This document shows, in pieces, positions 8,420 to 18,271 of a stretch of DNA of 64,000 nt (its first letter is position 1; every line of letters begins with the position of its first letter). Made by a program: the position numbers and the translations under genes. The notes beneath the pieces are model-generated. The model made no database searches. It was not told the DNA's origin and saw nothing but the letters and a program-made list of their open reading frames with translations. Where the stretch lies: contig JACJXD010000001.1 of the NCBI GenBank assembly GCA_020636845.1, positions 62,001 to 126,000 of the forward strand, read 5' to 3'. Source of the stretch: Bacteroidales bacterium. GTDB taxonomy: Bacteria; Bacteroidota; Bacteroidia; Bacteroidales; Tenuifilaceae.

Positions 8420-11400
8420 TTATGCCTCGGATTCACCTCCAAGACTACCTAGCCATTCGAGAAGGCGTTTTAGTAATCGATAATATAATACGATGTAAAG
8501 TAATCCGCTGAATATCCATATAACAATAGTATTTATCCAAAAGGTATTGAAATATTCTCCGAAAAATTGCTTTACCGGAGCATAAAAGTGAGCCCTTATA
8601 AGTTTGGAACTTGGGTATAGGTATATTGGGTCAACTTTTTGGATAAGTTGATCCTTGTATTCGATAATACGATCAACTTCCCCTGTGTTTTTTACAAAGT
8701 CGGCTAGACTTTCGTTGTAATAGCGTTGCTTTAATTTAAGGTAATTGTCCCGCTCTTCAGGTGTTGCTTGTTGAGAATTTATATAAGCATCTTTCCCGTC
8801 GCTCGCTTTGTTGTATAGTTTTACATAGTACTTTCGAACCAAGTCCAAGTAGCTTTTTATTTCGTCAAGTAGCTGTGTATTTATCTTTTCCGAAGGATCT
8901 AGTTGATTGTACTTACTGAATACTAACCCGGAATTTTTAACAAAAGTCATCTCCTTAATAATCTCATTTCTAAGAAGAAGAATGGCGTGCTTTATTTCGT
9001 CTTGTTTTTTAGGATCTTCATAGTTTCTGTAACAGAAGTCGAGTTTATTTTCCAACGATTTAAGCCAATAGTTTCTTTTAAAATCCGATATACTCATGGC
9101 TTCTTCGTAAACCAATAACGGTTTTTGGTATGGATTTTCGGTGAACTGGTTAACCGCTAAAGCCTCGTATGCCCAGCGGGCAATAATTACGTCGCCATAC
9201 AAAGGAATGTTGCTGGGCGAAGAAATAGAAGGGTTTAATTTTTCGTACTTTACTATTATTCCGCTGAGTATAATTTGGGGTATAACCAAAAATGGTATAA
9301 GGATGTAAATGGTAACTACAGTTTTAAAACTATCCGATATAACCAAGCCTAGCATGTTCGACGAGAACCAAGTGCTAAAGAGAATAAGCCAATACGAAAA
9401 GTACATTCCTTTTATTTCTAAGATAGAATTGCCTATTATAACGAATAGAAATGCTTGAATGGCCGAAATGGTAAGTAGTATGGTTACCTTGGACATTAAA
9501 TAGCTGGACCAACTTAAATTCAGAAACGCTTCTCGTTTTAGGATTTTTCTATCCTTAATTATTTCTTCGGCGCTGACGGTTAACCCTACAAAAATTCCCA
9601 CAATAACCGACATAAATAGGTAAACCGGTAAGTTACAATTCTCCATTAGAGTGTAGCCTACTCTATTAGAAACATCAACGTTGTAATACTTAATAATGTA
9701 GGAGAGCAGTACGGCCAATAGTGGCGTTTCGAATATGTTTATAATGATGTATTGCGTATTTGCCAACTTGGAAAGCACATCGCGTTTTATAAATATTCGG
9801 AGTTGCTTTAACCAAGAAGGTATTTTGAAGTGAATTTTAGGTAAGGTTTGTGGTGTTGTATTATTTTTTCCATTGCCTTCGAAATACTTCAAAAAATGTT
9901 CATTCCATTCCAAAGGACTAATCTTTCTGGCACGAGTAGGATTCCCATATTCATCCAGAACTTTTGCTTCAACAATGTTGAAAATTTGTTCCGGATTAAC
10001 ATTTCCACATAGCGTGCACTCGCTTTCGTTCCAATTGGCGTGTTGTACTCTCGATTTAAAGTAAATAATGGATTCGATGGGATCCCCGTTGTATATTAAA
10101 TAACCTCCGGTATCAAGAATAAGCAACTTGTCGAACATTTTAAAAATATCCGACGATGGTTGGTGTATAACAACAAAAACTAACTTTCCTTTTAGTGTTA
10201 GTTCCTTTAGAAGGTCGAGAATATTTTCGGAGTCGCGGGAGCTAAGCCCTGAAGTTGGCTCGTCGAGAAACAGAACTGCTGGTTCGCGAATGAGTTCGAG
10301 TGCAATGTTTAGCCTTTTACGTTGTCCTCCGCTGATTTTCTTGTTCAAAGGAGAGCCAACTCTCATATCCTTTATTTCGTAGAGCCCAAGACTAATAAGC
10401 ATTTTGTTTACTGTCTTATTAAGTTGTTCGGGCGTATAATTGTCGAAACAAAGTTTGGCGTTATAGAAAAGATTTTGGTAAACGGTTAATTCTTCTATCA
10501 ACAAATCATCCTGAGAAACGAAGCCTATTTGGCCTTCAATCAACTCTTTTTGTCGATGAATATCTATTCCGTTAATAAGAATTTTGCCTACATCGGGAAT
10601 TTCGCTGCCGTTTAGAACGTTTAATAGTGTCGATTTTCCTGCACCGGAAGAGCCCATAATTCCGACCAAATGTCCGGTTTCCTCGGTAAACGACATTTTA
10701 TGAATGCCGATTTTTCCGCCTTTAAAGCGATACTCGATATTTTGAACATCGAAAACAATGCGTTCCTTAATTTTATCCTGAGCAAATCTTCCAACGATGT
10801 CGCTAAAATAAATTGGCTTGATTTTAGGGTTACGAATGGAAGAGCCATTGTTCAGAACGTAAATTTTTTCGCTTTGAAGTAGATGTCCGTTCAGGTATAG
10901 TTCATGATCGCCCTTGTAGCGGATAAAAAGAATGTTGGCCGATTCTACGAAAACAATTTTAATTTCGTCGTGTAGTCCTTCTACGTATAAATGTTTATCG
11001 TCCGGAGCCGATTGTACAATCTTATTATTTACGGTAAGAATGTTAGGCGATAGGGCTATTTGTTCGAATTTATTTAGAACAAAATCTTTTAGTAGCGAAA
11101 ATTCTTCCTGAGGAATGTAGAACGTTTCGGCAACAGTGGAAATAAATTCCATTTCCTGTTCGGTAACCTCTCCTTCCTCCGGTTTAACAAATTCGAGTAG
11201 GCGTATTAGAACAACCGCCTTTTGTTGTTGGATTAACTCCTCGTTTATTTGTGCACAAATTTTGAGAACTCTTACCGAACTGGACGAGGTACGTTTTTTA
11301 GATTTTGTTTTTTCGCTTTGTTTTTCCTGATAGAGATTATAGTAGTAATCGAAAACCTTAATGTACTCTTTAACCAAATCTTGGTTTAACTGGTTGTTCA

Positions 11401-11521
11401 GAAATTCTTCCACAACCTTTCTACGGTCCTGATAATCGCTATCTTCGGCTTCTTCGGCAGTTACTGGTCGGGCAATTATTGCAAACAGTTGCATTAATGC
11501 TTTTAGGATCGATTCGCTCAT
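8420..11521 (-). CDS. ABCG-like ABC transporter, fused ATPase and membrane domain with TerB/FHA-like N-terminus
   Basis: A 1033-residue fusion. Residues 1-155 are helical and resemble a TerB-like domain. Residues 160-245 resemble a small FHA-like beta domain (LYLNGHLLQSEKIYVLNNGSSIRN). The ABC ATPase runs from about 255 to 490, with Walker A GSSGAGKST (290-298), signature SGGQRKR (397-403) and Walker B VLFLDEP (416-422). An ABC-2-type membrane domain starts near 580, with several hydrophobic helices to about 770. A long hydrophilic loop of more than 200 residues follows, then a last membrane segment around 1005-1022. This ATPase-first order with a large external loop recalls ABCG proteins. 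The substrate is unknown. The gene shares an operon with a secreted protein and a lipoprotein encoded just upstream. Confidence 0.85.
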   Translation of the reverse strand: MSESILKALMQLFAIIARPVTAEEAEDSDYQDRRKVVEEFLNNQLNQDLVKEYIKVFDYYYNLYQEKQSEKTKSKKRTSSSSVRVLKICAQINEELIQQQKAVVLIRLLEFVKPEEGEVTEQEMEFISTVAETFYIPQEEFSLLKDFVLNKFEQIALSPNILTVNNKIVQSAPDDKHLYVEGLHDEIKIVFVESANILFIRYKGDHELYLNGHLLQSEKIYVLNNGSSIRNPKIKPIYFSDIVGRFAQDKIKERIVFDVQNIEYRFKGGKIGIHKMSFTEETGHLVGIMGSSGAGKSTLLNVLNGSEIPDVGKILINGIDIHRQKELIEGQIGFVSQDDLLIEELTVYQNLFYNAKLCFDNYTPEQLNKTVNKMLISLGLYEIKDMRVGSPLNKKISGGQRKRLNIALELIREPAVLFLDEPTSGLSSRDSENILDLLKELTLKGKLVFVVIHQPSSDIFKMFDKLLILDTGGYLIYNGDPIESIIYFKSRVQHANWNESECTLCGNVNPEQIFNIVEAKVLDEYGNPTRARKISPLEWNEHFLKYFEGNGKNNTTPQTLPKIHFKIPSWLKQLRIFIKRDVLSKLANTQYIIINIFETPLLAVLLSYIIKYYNVDVSNRVGYTLMENCNLPVYLFMSVIVGIFVGLTVSAEEIIKDRKILKREAFLNLSWSSYLMSKVTILLTISAIQAFLFVIIGNSILEIKGMYFSYWLILFSTWFSSNMLGLVISDSFKTVVTIYILIPFLVIPQIILSGIIVKYEKLNPSISSPSNIPLYGDVIIARWAYEALAVNQFTENPYQKPLLVYEEAMSISDFKRNYWLKSLENKLDFCYRNYEDPKKQDEIKHAILLLRNEIIKEMTFVKNSGLVFSKYNQLDPSEKINTQLLDEIKSYLDLVRKYYVKLYNKASDGKDAYINSQQATPEERDNYLKLKQRYYNESLADFVKNTGEVDRIIEYKDQLIQKVDPIYLYPSSKLIRAHFYAPVKQFFGEYFNTFWINTIVIWIFSGLLYIVLYYRLLKRLLEWLGSLGGESEA

Positions 11522-11533
11522 ACCGTTTTAATA

Positions 11534-11956
11534 TTATTGCTTGTAACCAATTAGTAGCATCACATAACCCGGGGTAAAAGAGTTATTACCAACAACATCT
11601 ACCTGAATTGTGCAGGTTACCGTAGATTTAAATGTAAAGTTCCAATAGGGGGTATAGTCGAAACTTTCGTTTGTAAAAAGCAAGTTTTTGTCGGTATCGT
11701 AAACCGAGAATACTATTTTCCCTTTTTTTACGGTACTACAAGCGGAAATTCGGTATGTATTATCGCTAAAAAAGGTAGTGCGAAATTCAATTTTTTGGTC
11801 GGGTTTAAGTGCTGCAAAGTAATCCTGTCCATCGGATATAAACTCGCTTGGAAAGTTTAACTCGCAGGACCGTTTAATCCTTTCTATTTGACCCTTTGAG
11901 GTAAACGTGTTACCTAAAACTATGAAACAAAGTATAAAAAGTGTCCGCAGATACAT
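11534..11956 (-). CDS. Secreted hypothetical protein next to ABC transporter
   Basis: A 140-residue protein with a signal peptide (about residues 1-22, hydrophobic FILCFIVLGNTF). The mature part is predicted to be rich in beta strands and has two cysteines (SCELNF, ISACST) that could form a disulfide. I do not recognise a named family. It lies 12 bases upstream of the ABC protein gene and 11 bases downstream of a lipoprotein gene, so the three are almost certainly one operon. A periplasmic or surface accessory role to the transporter is inference. Confidence 0.7.
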   Translation of the reverse strand: MYLRTLFILCFIVLGNTFTSKGQIERIKRSCELNFPSEFISDGQDYFAALKPDQKIEFRTTFFSDNTYRISACSTVKKGKIVFSVYDTDKNLLFTNESFDYTPYWNFTFKSTVTCTIQVDVVGNNSFTPGYVMLLIGYKQ

Positions 11957-11967
11957 GAATTAGGTTT

Positions 11968-12891
11968 TTATTCAACTATTTGTTTTCGTAAGGTTTCAAT
12001 TTTTTTATCGATAATCTGAATATGGTATTCCGACATTACAACCCTTGAAGTACTGTTAATGGTAATGAGTTTGTTTGCCTGATCCACAATGGGGTCTTTA
12101 TATGAGTACGAGTAAATGACTCCGTCGAATTCATAGGCAATATCAATAAGTTCATCGATTAACGATGAGTACAATTCGGAACGGTAATAGTATGGAGTAA
12201 GTAAATCGATAAGGTTATCGAGGGGATGTTTTTGTTCGCCAATGCGATTTATTATTTCTCTGTTATTGGTTTGAATGGCAATTTTACACAGAATGTAAAG
12301 AGATTCTATCCATCCTCCGGTAATTATTAGTGCGCCAATATCGTCGCGCTCATTAGTTTTCAGGTAAAAATCGGCATCGGAGTAAGCGCTTGCAAAAATG
12401 CGAATAAGCGAATCCTGTGTGTTGATGTTATTTTCAATTCTGTTAAAGAATTTATTGTCGAATTGTTGGTCGATGCCAAGTTGCTCGCTAAGTTTCTTTA
12501 TTGAGTTTAGGAACTTGATGGATTCCTGTGTCTTTTCATACAGGTTTAGGTATCCCATATCCGTTCCGTAAACTCCCAGGTTAAGCGCTTGTTTAAAGGA
12601 TGTGTTGTACCTTGAGTAGGCATCGGGAGTATTAAGGGTGTTTTCGATAAAATCGATATTATTGGTTTTGATAAGGTTCATAACCTGCCATGGCGAAGGT
12701 ATGGGAAAAATAGCATTTTCAAATTTGATTATTGTTGATAAGGTATCGAGATTTTCAATGTCGCTCGATTGTTTTTCCGTATCATTACGCGAAGACTTGC
12801 ACCCGCTAAATAAAACGAAAGATAATATAAGTACTAAAAATATAGGTAGGCCTTTTGTTATGGGTAGTTTAAGAATCCTCATTTTACGCAT
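11968..12891 (-). CDS. Hypothetical lipoprotein, first gene of the ABC operon
   Basis: From the chosen ATG the protein has 307 residues, with a lipobox-like FVLFSGC ending at Cys31 after a hydrophobic stretch, so it is probably a lipoprotein facing the periplasm. The rest is mostly helical and polar, without a domain I can name. Start codons at 12906 and 12882 are also possible; all keep the signal sequence. It precedes the secreted protein gene by 11 bases. A 237-base AT-rich intergenic region shared with the divergent peptidase gene should hold its promoter. Confidence 0.7.
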   Translation of the reverse strand: MRKMRILKLPITKGLPIFLVLILSFVLFSGCKSSRNDTEKQSSDIENLDTLSTIIKFENAIFPIPSPWQVMNLIKTNNIDFIENTLNTPDAYSRYNTSFKQALNLGVYGTDMGYLNLYEKTQESIKFLNSIKKLSEQLGIDQQFDNKFFNRIENNINTQDSLIRIFASAYSDADFYLKTNERDDIGALIITGGWIESLYILCKIAIQTNNREIINRIGEQKHPLDNLIDLLTPYYYRSELYSSLIDELIDIAYEFDGVIYSYSYKDPIVDQANKLITINSTSRVVMSEYHIQIIDKKIETLRKQIVE

Positions 12892-13128
12892 GTAAATTAT
12901 ATGCAAGTATAAAAAAATTATCGAATTATTTAATTAATGATAAAATTAGGGAAAACTATTGAATTATTGCTGAGGTTTGAATAAAATATTAATTTTTACG
13001 GCATAAAAAGTAAACTTTTCCAAAATATTTTACTCAAACAAACTATAATTTTTAAGTTTGAAAGCGAATAATTTGCGTAAAAATATTTCAACGAGGATAG
13101 TTTGAATGTTTAATTAAAATATAAAAAA

Positions 13129-15261
13129 GTGAAACGATTTGTACTTTTCCTATTACTTGGGGCAGCGTTAAGTTCCGTAGCGCAAAAGCAGGAAATATCC
13201 CTACAACAGGCAGTTCTTGGTCAGTGGCGTGAATTTCGCCCTCAAACTTTAAATGGTTTTAGTTGGCGACCGGGAACTACGGAATATTCCTATATTCGTC
13301 AGGATTCTATGGCTATTGCTGATGCAAAAAAGCCTGCTTCGGTATCCTTTTTTGTGCTTAACGATTTAAATAGCATTCTTAAGGATGCCAATTTGGATGA
13401 GGTTAAATGGATTAACCCGAAATGGGCAACTAAGGATTTATTGCAGGTGAATACACCATCGGCTATTGCTTTTGTCGATTATAATACCCGTAAGGTGGTG
13501 TCCAAGTTTAAAGTGGAAGAAAATGCTGAGAACGAATCTTTCAATGCCGATAATTCGTTAATGGCTTATACTGTTGAGAATAACTTATATGTTGCCGATA
13601 ACAACGGTAATGTAACAGCCGTAACAACCGATACCAATAAGGGAATAGTTAACGGACAGTCGGTGCACAGAAACGAGTTTGGTATTGATGGTGGAATTTT
13701 TTGGTCGCCAAACGGAAAGTTGTTGGCCTTTTATTCAATGGACGAATCAATGGTAACCGATTACCCTTTGGTTGACATAACCACACGTATTGCTACTGCG
13801 GTAAACATTAAGTATCCGATGGCCGGAATGAAAAGCCACGAGGTTAAAGTTAAGATTTTCAACCCGAGTAATAAGTCGATAGTGGAGTTGAAAACAGGAG
13901 AACCTAAAGAGCAGTATTTAACAAATGTACAGTGGAATGCCAAGGGCGATAAGGTTTATATTGCTGTGCTAAACAGGGAGCAAAATCACATGAAATTCAA
14001 CTGTTACGATGCTACTTCGGGAGATTTGCTTTCTACTCTTTTCGAAGAAACGGACGAACAGTACGTTGAACCGCTTAACCCTCCAATTTTTCTTGCCGAT
14101 AACTCCGGTCGATTTATTTGGCAGAGTAGGAGAGACGGATGGAATCATCTTTACTTATATGATGAAAGTGGAAAGTTAATTTCTCAACTAACTAAGGGAA
14201 ATTGGGAGGTAACCAAGGTAAACAGCGTTGATAGCCAAAAAGGAGTTGTTTACTTTACGGCAACAAAGGAAAGCCCTTTGGATAGGGATTTGTATTCGGT
14301 TAGCATAAAGAAAGGTGTTGTAACCAGGTTAACAAAAGGGTTAGGAACGCACTATAGCATTGTGAGTCCGGATTATAAGTATTTCATGGATTTTTATTCA
14401 ACAATAAGCATTCCTAACGAGGTTAAGCTATACAGCACAAAAGGTAAAGTTGTAAATGAGTTGATAAGTGCTAAAAATCCTTATGCCGACTATAACGTTT
14501 CTTTACCCAAGTTGTTAACTCTAAAGGCAAATGATGGAACGGAACTATATGGGAGAATTATTACTCCAACAAATTTCGATTCTACCAAAAAGTATCCTGT
14601 AATTGTTTATGTTTATGGTGGTCCTCATTCGCAACTGGTAACAAACTCGTGGATGGGTGGTTGCAGGCTTTGGGAGTGCTATTTTGCCAATCAGGGGTAT
14701 ATAATGTTTACGCTTGATAACAGAGGTACATCCAACAGAGGAGCCGATTTTGAGCAGATTGTACACAGGCAACTTGGCACACAGGAAATTGCCGACCAAC
14801 TTGTTGGCGTTGACTATCTGAAATCGTTACCCTATATCGATACAACCCGTATGGGTGTTCATGGTTGGAGTTTTGGCGGTTTTATGACAATTTCGCTTAT
14901 GCTTAGAACTCCTGATATTTTTAAGGTAGGAGTTGCCGGAGGTCCTGTTACGGACTGGAAATACTACGAAGTTATGTATGGCGAGCGTTATATGGACACT
15001 CCACAGGAAAACCCTGATGGCTACAAAACCGCCGATTTAAAGCAGTATGTAACTAACCTTAAAGGTAAGTTGCTAATGATTCAGGACGATATGGACAAAA
15101 CCGTAATGCCGCAAAACAGTCTGACCTTAATTCATGAGTTTGTAAAGAACGGTGTTCAGGTCGATTTCTTTATGTATCCGCAGCACGACCATAATGTAAT
15201 AGGAAAGGACAGGGTTCATTTAATCGATAAAATTTTACGCTACTTTAACGATTACCTATAG
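13129..15261 (+). CDS. Dipeptidyl peptidase IV-like S9 family serine peptidase
   Basis: A 710-residue exported peptidase that removes Xaa-Pro (or Xaa-Ala) dipeptides from peptide N-termini. A signal peptide (LFLLLGAALSSVAQ) precedes a beta-propeller DPPIV_N domain (about 80-450) and an alpha/beta hydrolase domain (about 490-710). The catalytic triad reads Ser581 in GWSFGG, Asp653 in QDDMDK and His688 in QHDHN. The first propeller contains the HRNEFG substrate-binding region typical of DPP-IV. Translation starts at a GTG at 13129. It fits the peptide-degrading lifestyle suggested by the amino acid fermentation genes later in the window. A terminator follows. Confidence 0.94.
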   Translation: MKRFVLFLLLGAALSSVAQKQEISLQQAVLGQWREFRPQTLNGFSWRPGTTEYSYIRQDSMAIADAKKPASVSFFVLNDLNSILKDANLDEVKWINPKWATKDLLQVNTPSAIAFVDYNTRKVVSKFKVEENAENESFNADNSLMAYTVENNLYVADNNGNVTAVTTDTNKGIVNGQSVHRNEFGIDGGIFWSPNGKLLAFYSMDESMVTDYPLVDITTRIATAVNIKYPMAGMKSHEVKVKIFNPSNKSIVELKTGEPKEQYLTNVQWNAKGDKVYIAVLNREQNHMKFNCYDATSGDLLSTLFEETDEQYVEPLNPPIFLADNSGRFIWQSRRDGWNHLYLYDESGKLISQLTKGNWEVTKVNSVDSQKGVVYFTATKESPLDRDLYSVSIKKGVVTRLTKGLGTHYSIVSPDYKYFMDFYSTISIPNEVKLYSTKGKVVNELISAKNPYADYNVSLPKLLTLKANDGTELYGRIITPTNFDSTKKYPVIVYVYGGPHSQLVTNSWMGGCRLWECYFANQGYIMFTLDNRGTSNRGADFEQIVHRQLGTQEIADQLVGVDYLKSLPYIDTTRMGVHGWSFGGFMTISLMLRTPDIFKVGVAGGPVTDWKYYEVMYGERYMDTPQENPDGYKTADLKQYVTNLKGKLLMIQDDMDKTVMPQNSLTLIHEFVKNGVQVDFFMYPQHDHNVIGKDRVHLIDKILRYFNDYL

Positions 15262-15283
15262 ATTATTATTACAAACAGTTTTC

Positions 15284-15310
15284 AAAAGGCGGGAGTTATT
15301 CCTGCCTTTT
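15284..15310 (+). terminator. Rho-independent terminator after the DPP-IV gene
   Basis: Stem AAAGGCGGGA / TTCCTGCCTTT (one wobble pair) with a short loop, ending in TTTT then GTTG. It lies 23 bases after the peptidase stop. A TACTTTTG box directly after it (15315-15322) is a candidate -7 element for the MATE gene. Confidence 0.75.
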
Positions 15311-15343
15311 GTTGTACTTTTGCAGTTCATTTAGAGGGTGGGT

Positions 15344-16675
15344 ATGTCTAGAACATTTTCAACAAAGCAAATTTGGGTTATCGCTTATCCTATAATACTG
15401 AGTAGTATTGCTCAGAATATACTTAATGTTACCGATACTATCTTTCTTGGGCGTTTGGGAGAGGTTGCTTTGGGTGCCGGTGTTATAGGCGGACTTTTTT
15501 ACAACGTATTGCTAATGTTTGGCTGGGGAATGGCCCTTGGCGGACAGATAATTATAGCCCGAAGGTTAGGCGAAAAAAAGGATGTCGAAATAGGAAAGGT
15601 ACATACCCAGTTGATTTACGGATTGGTGGTTACGTCGTTATTGTTGACGTTTCTAGTATATATAGGAACAAGGCCTTTTTTGAACATGGCGGTTAGTTCT
15701 GTTCCTATCCGAGAGGCCGGGAAAGTATTTCTTCACTACAGAACATGGGGGTTGCTTTTTGCCTTTTTGTGCTACTCTTTCAATTCCTACTATGTGGGAA
15801 TTGCCAAGACGAAGGTGTTAACCATTGCCACGTTAATTATGGTGAGTTTTAATGTGGTATTCGATTATGGGTTGATATTCGGACATTTTGGTTTGCCAAA
15901 AATGGGAATAGCCGGAGCTGCAATGGCATCCGCTATTGCGGAAGTTGTATGCACGCTGTTTTTGTTTGGCTATACATATTTTTATAATGATTATAAACAT
16001 TATGGACTTTTCCGCTTTGGAAAACTTAGCAAGCAATACTTAAGTCGAATTTTGAATGTTTCTGTTCCTTTAATGTTTCAATTTTTCCTTTCGATATTTG
16101 TGTGGCTGGTATTTTTCCTTTTCATCGAAAAAATGGGAGAGTTGCCGCTTGCTGCTTCCAACATTATTAGGAGTGTTTACATAGTGTTGATGATTCCGAT
16201 TTGGGGGTTTGCTTCGGCTACAAACACAATTGTAAGTCAGCTAATTGGCAAGGGAAAATCCGATGAGGTTATTTCGACGGTAAGGCGTATTTTAACGCTA
16301 AGCGTTAGTTCTGTTGCTGTTCTTGCCGGAATTGTTCTGATTTTTTCTTCAAAAATAATAAGGCTATACACTTCGAATAACGACATTGTAACAACTGCCT
16401 TACCTGTTATTCCTGTAATTGCATTGGGAGCAGTTGGAATGGCAATGGCGTTTGTTCTTTTTAATGCCGTTTCGGGTACGGGTAATACACGAACATCCTT
16501 ATTAATAGAAGTTGTTACGCTTGCGGTATATTTATCGTATGCATACTTTTTAGCGGTACAAGTACAAGTACGGCTTCCGTGGGTATGGACTGCCGAAATT
16601 CTTTACGGAATAGGAGTAACCACTGCTTCGCTGCTATACCTTGCATCGAAAAGATGGTTGGGGAAACAAGTTTAA
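15344..16675 (+). CDS. MATE family efflux transporter
   Basis: From the ATG at 15344 the protein has 443 residues and about 12 hydrophobic helices, the usual MATE size. The N-terminus (IWVIAYPIILSSIAQNILNVTDTIFLGRLG) and the GWGMALGGQIIIARRLGE region are characteristic of MATE drug or metabolite antiporters of the inner membrane. A GTG two codons upstream is possible, but the ATG has GAGGGTGGG in front as a ribosome site. Substrate unknown. The gene ends four bases inside the convergent acetyltransferase gene. Confidence 0.9.
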   Translation: MSRTFSTKQIWVIAYPIILSSIAQNILNVTDTIFLGRLGEVALGAGVIGGLFYNVLLMFGWGMALGGQIIIARRLGEKKDVEIGKVHTQLIYGLVVTSLLLTFLVYIGTRPFLNMAVSSVPIREAGKVFLHYRTWGLLFAFLCYSFNSYYVGIAKTKVLTIATLIMVSFNVVFDYGLIFGHFGLPKMGIAGAAMASAIAEVVCTLFLFGYTYFYNDYKHYGLFRFGKLSKQYLSRILNVSVPLMFQFFLSIFVWLVFFLFIEKMGELPLAASNIIRSVYIVLMIPIWGFASATNTIVSQLIGKGKSDEVISTVRRILTLSVSSVAVLAGIVLIFSSKIIRLYTSNNDIVTTALPVIPVIALGAVGMAMAFVLFNAVSGTGNTRTSLLIEVVTLAVYLSYAYFLAVQVQVRLPWVWTAEILYGIGVTTASLLYLASKRWLGKQV

Positions 16676-17232
16676 GGCTGTTTCCTTCGTAAAATGCTGT
16701 AAATCTCCAAATCGGTGTATTCGTTATCAATGAGAATTTCACCGTCGCGCTCAATTCCTTCGAATTGAAATTTTAATCTTTTGGGTACGTTTTTGCTGGG
16801 GAAGTTGCCGACAGCGCATTTTATTTGAATTCTATTTATATCCAGTTCGGTAAATGCGTAATCGGTTAAAGTTTTTACCGATTGCGTAATTATCCCTTTT
16901 TTCTGATAAGCTTCGGATAGCCAGTAACCAATTTCTGTTTTTTTATTGAGTTTATCGGTATCCTTGAATCCTATTAGTCCGGCAAACTTGTCGTTGTAAT
17001 GGATAACAAAAATCAGCTCTACCTTTTCGGGAGGAACCGAGTATATGAAGTTTATAAAATCTTCGGAATCGGAAATGCCCTTTGTAAAATCTACAAATGG
17101 AAGCCATTTGCGTAGGTACGCTCTTTGACTGTCGATAGTCTCGAATATATCTTTCGCATCGGAAAGTTCAATTTGCTTTAAAGTGATGTTGTTGTTAACC
17201 TTTAATATTACCATGCTTGGGAGTTTTAGCAT
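16672..17232 (-). CDS. GNAT family N-acetyltransferase (RimJ/RimL-like)
   Basis: A 186-residue acetyltransferase. The N-terminal strands match RimJ/RimL/SpeG-type proteins (ITLKQIELSDAKDIFETID, RAYLRKWLPFVD). The acetyl-CoA-binding region reads IGYWLSEAYQKKGIITQSV, with a Q-x-K-G variant of the usual Q-x-x-G-x-G/A. NRIQIKCAVGNFPSKNVPKRL is the usual motif B region. It likely acetylates a ribosomal protein, other protein N-terminus or small amine; the substrate cannot be told. Its 3' end overlaps the convergent MATE gene by four bases. Confidence 0.88.
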   Translation of the reverse strand: MLKLPSMVILKVNNNITLKQIELSDAKDIFETIDSQRAYLRKWLPFVDFTKGISDSEDFINFIYSVPPEKVELIFVIHYNDKFAGLIGFKDTDKLNKKTEIGYWLSEAYQKKGIITQSVKTLTDYAFTELDINRIQIKCAVGNFPSKNVPKRLKFQFEGIERDGEILIDNEYTDLEIYSILRRKQP

Positions 17233-17261
17233 TAAGATGTTTTACAGATAGTTTGGCATAT

Positions 17262-18260
17262 TTATTTTTCTTGATCCTTTTTAAAAGAGTCGGGGTATTG
17301 GCACTTGTACGATACTTTTCCGCTTTTGTCTCTTATCCATGTCTCGAATTCACGCTTGTTCTCTTTTAAAATAATAACCCTAGCACCGGGAGTAAGAAAT
17401 CCGTAAATGTTCTTTGTTCCGGAAAATCGTCCGTAGGCGAGAGCAATACCGTTTAAAACTCCAATATAGTCGTTAACATGGTCGTGCCCAACAAATGTTC
17501 CCATAATATCGCCCTGTTCGAGCATGGATACATACATCCCGGAATTAACCAGCGGGCTGCATACATCTTCGTGCTTAGAGCCAATACATGATGCACTATC
17601 CTGTTGCCACAGCGTTTTGTACTCGGGCAAGGGTATGTGAAAGAATGCCAATGCAGGAACCGGAACACCATTGTTTTTCTTGGTATATTTTATACTTTGG
17701 TTTCTATACCAGCTAATTTGCGAAAAATCTATCCAGGCATAGGCTCCGTCAACTTTCCCTTTTAGCGGATTGTAAGCATTAGAATCGAAGAAGTACAGTA
17801 ACGCTTCGTTTTCACCGTTTTTCCCAGAAATGGTTACAATAAAGTTGGTTTCGCCATGTACCCCTTTTGTTTTAGCGTTTAAATTGTATGGCTGAGAGCG
17901 GTAAATTTGGGACAGGGTTTTTCGGGATGTACCAAACTCGTCATCGTGATTTCCCAGTACAACAGCCCAAGGAAGTTTTTTATTCGCAAATATGGTAGCT
18001 AGTTTATGTATGAGTTTTTTTACCGAATCCTGATAGGTAACATCACCTGTAATAACAACTAAATTAGGTTTTTCTATATTAATAATTTTTTCTGCTGAAG
18101 CAAAAACCGTGTCTGCAATGTTGTCTTGCAGGTGCATATCGGTAAACTGAACAATTTTAAATTCTCCATTTTTATCGAAATGTAACCTGTTGTTTTGTTG
18201 AAACGAATTACAACCGAAAAGGGTTAGCCACCCAAATACAACTATGAAATATTTATTCAT
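17262..18260 (-). CDS. Calcineurin-like metallophosphoesterase lipoprotein
   Basis: A 332-residue protein with a short lipoprotein signal (LTLFGC, Cys about residue 17), so it is probably anchored outside the cytoplasm. The metallophosphoesterase motifs are all present: QFTDMHL (D-x-H), VVITGDVTY (GD), VVLGNHDDE (GNHD) and VGHDHVND (GHxH-like). A purple acid phosphatase or 5'-nucleotidase-like function on a phosphomonoester or diester is likely, but the substrate is unknown. The gene lies 11 bases downstream of an MBL hydrolase gene and is probably co-transcribed with it. Confidence 0.9.
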   Translation of the reverse strand: MNKYFIVVFGWLTLFGCNSFQQNNRLHFDKNGEFKIVQFTDMHLQDNIADTVFASAEKIINIEKPNLVVITGDVTYQDSVKKLIHKLATIFANKKLPWAVVLGNHDDEFGTSRKTLSQIYRSQPYNLNAKTKGVHGETNFIVTISGKNGENEALLYFFDSNAYNPLKGKVDGAYAWIDFSQISWYRNQSIKYTKKNNGVPVPALAFFHIPLPEYKTLWQQDSASCIGSKHEDVCSPLVNSGMYVSMLEQGDIMGTFVGHDHVNDYIGVLNGIALAYGRFSGTKNIYGFLTPGARVIILKENKREFETWIRDKSGKVSYKCQYPDSFKKDQEK

Positions 18261-18271
18261 GCGTCTAGTAA

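Noticed and set aside
13053..13060. TAAGTTTG as promoter of the DPP-IV-like gene
   Set aside because: It matches the -7 consensus and lies about 70 bases before the start, but no -33 TTG is found at a proper distance; such boxes occur by chance in AT-rich DNA.
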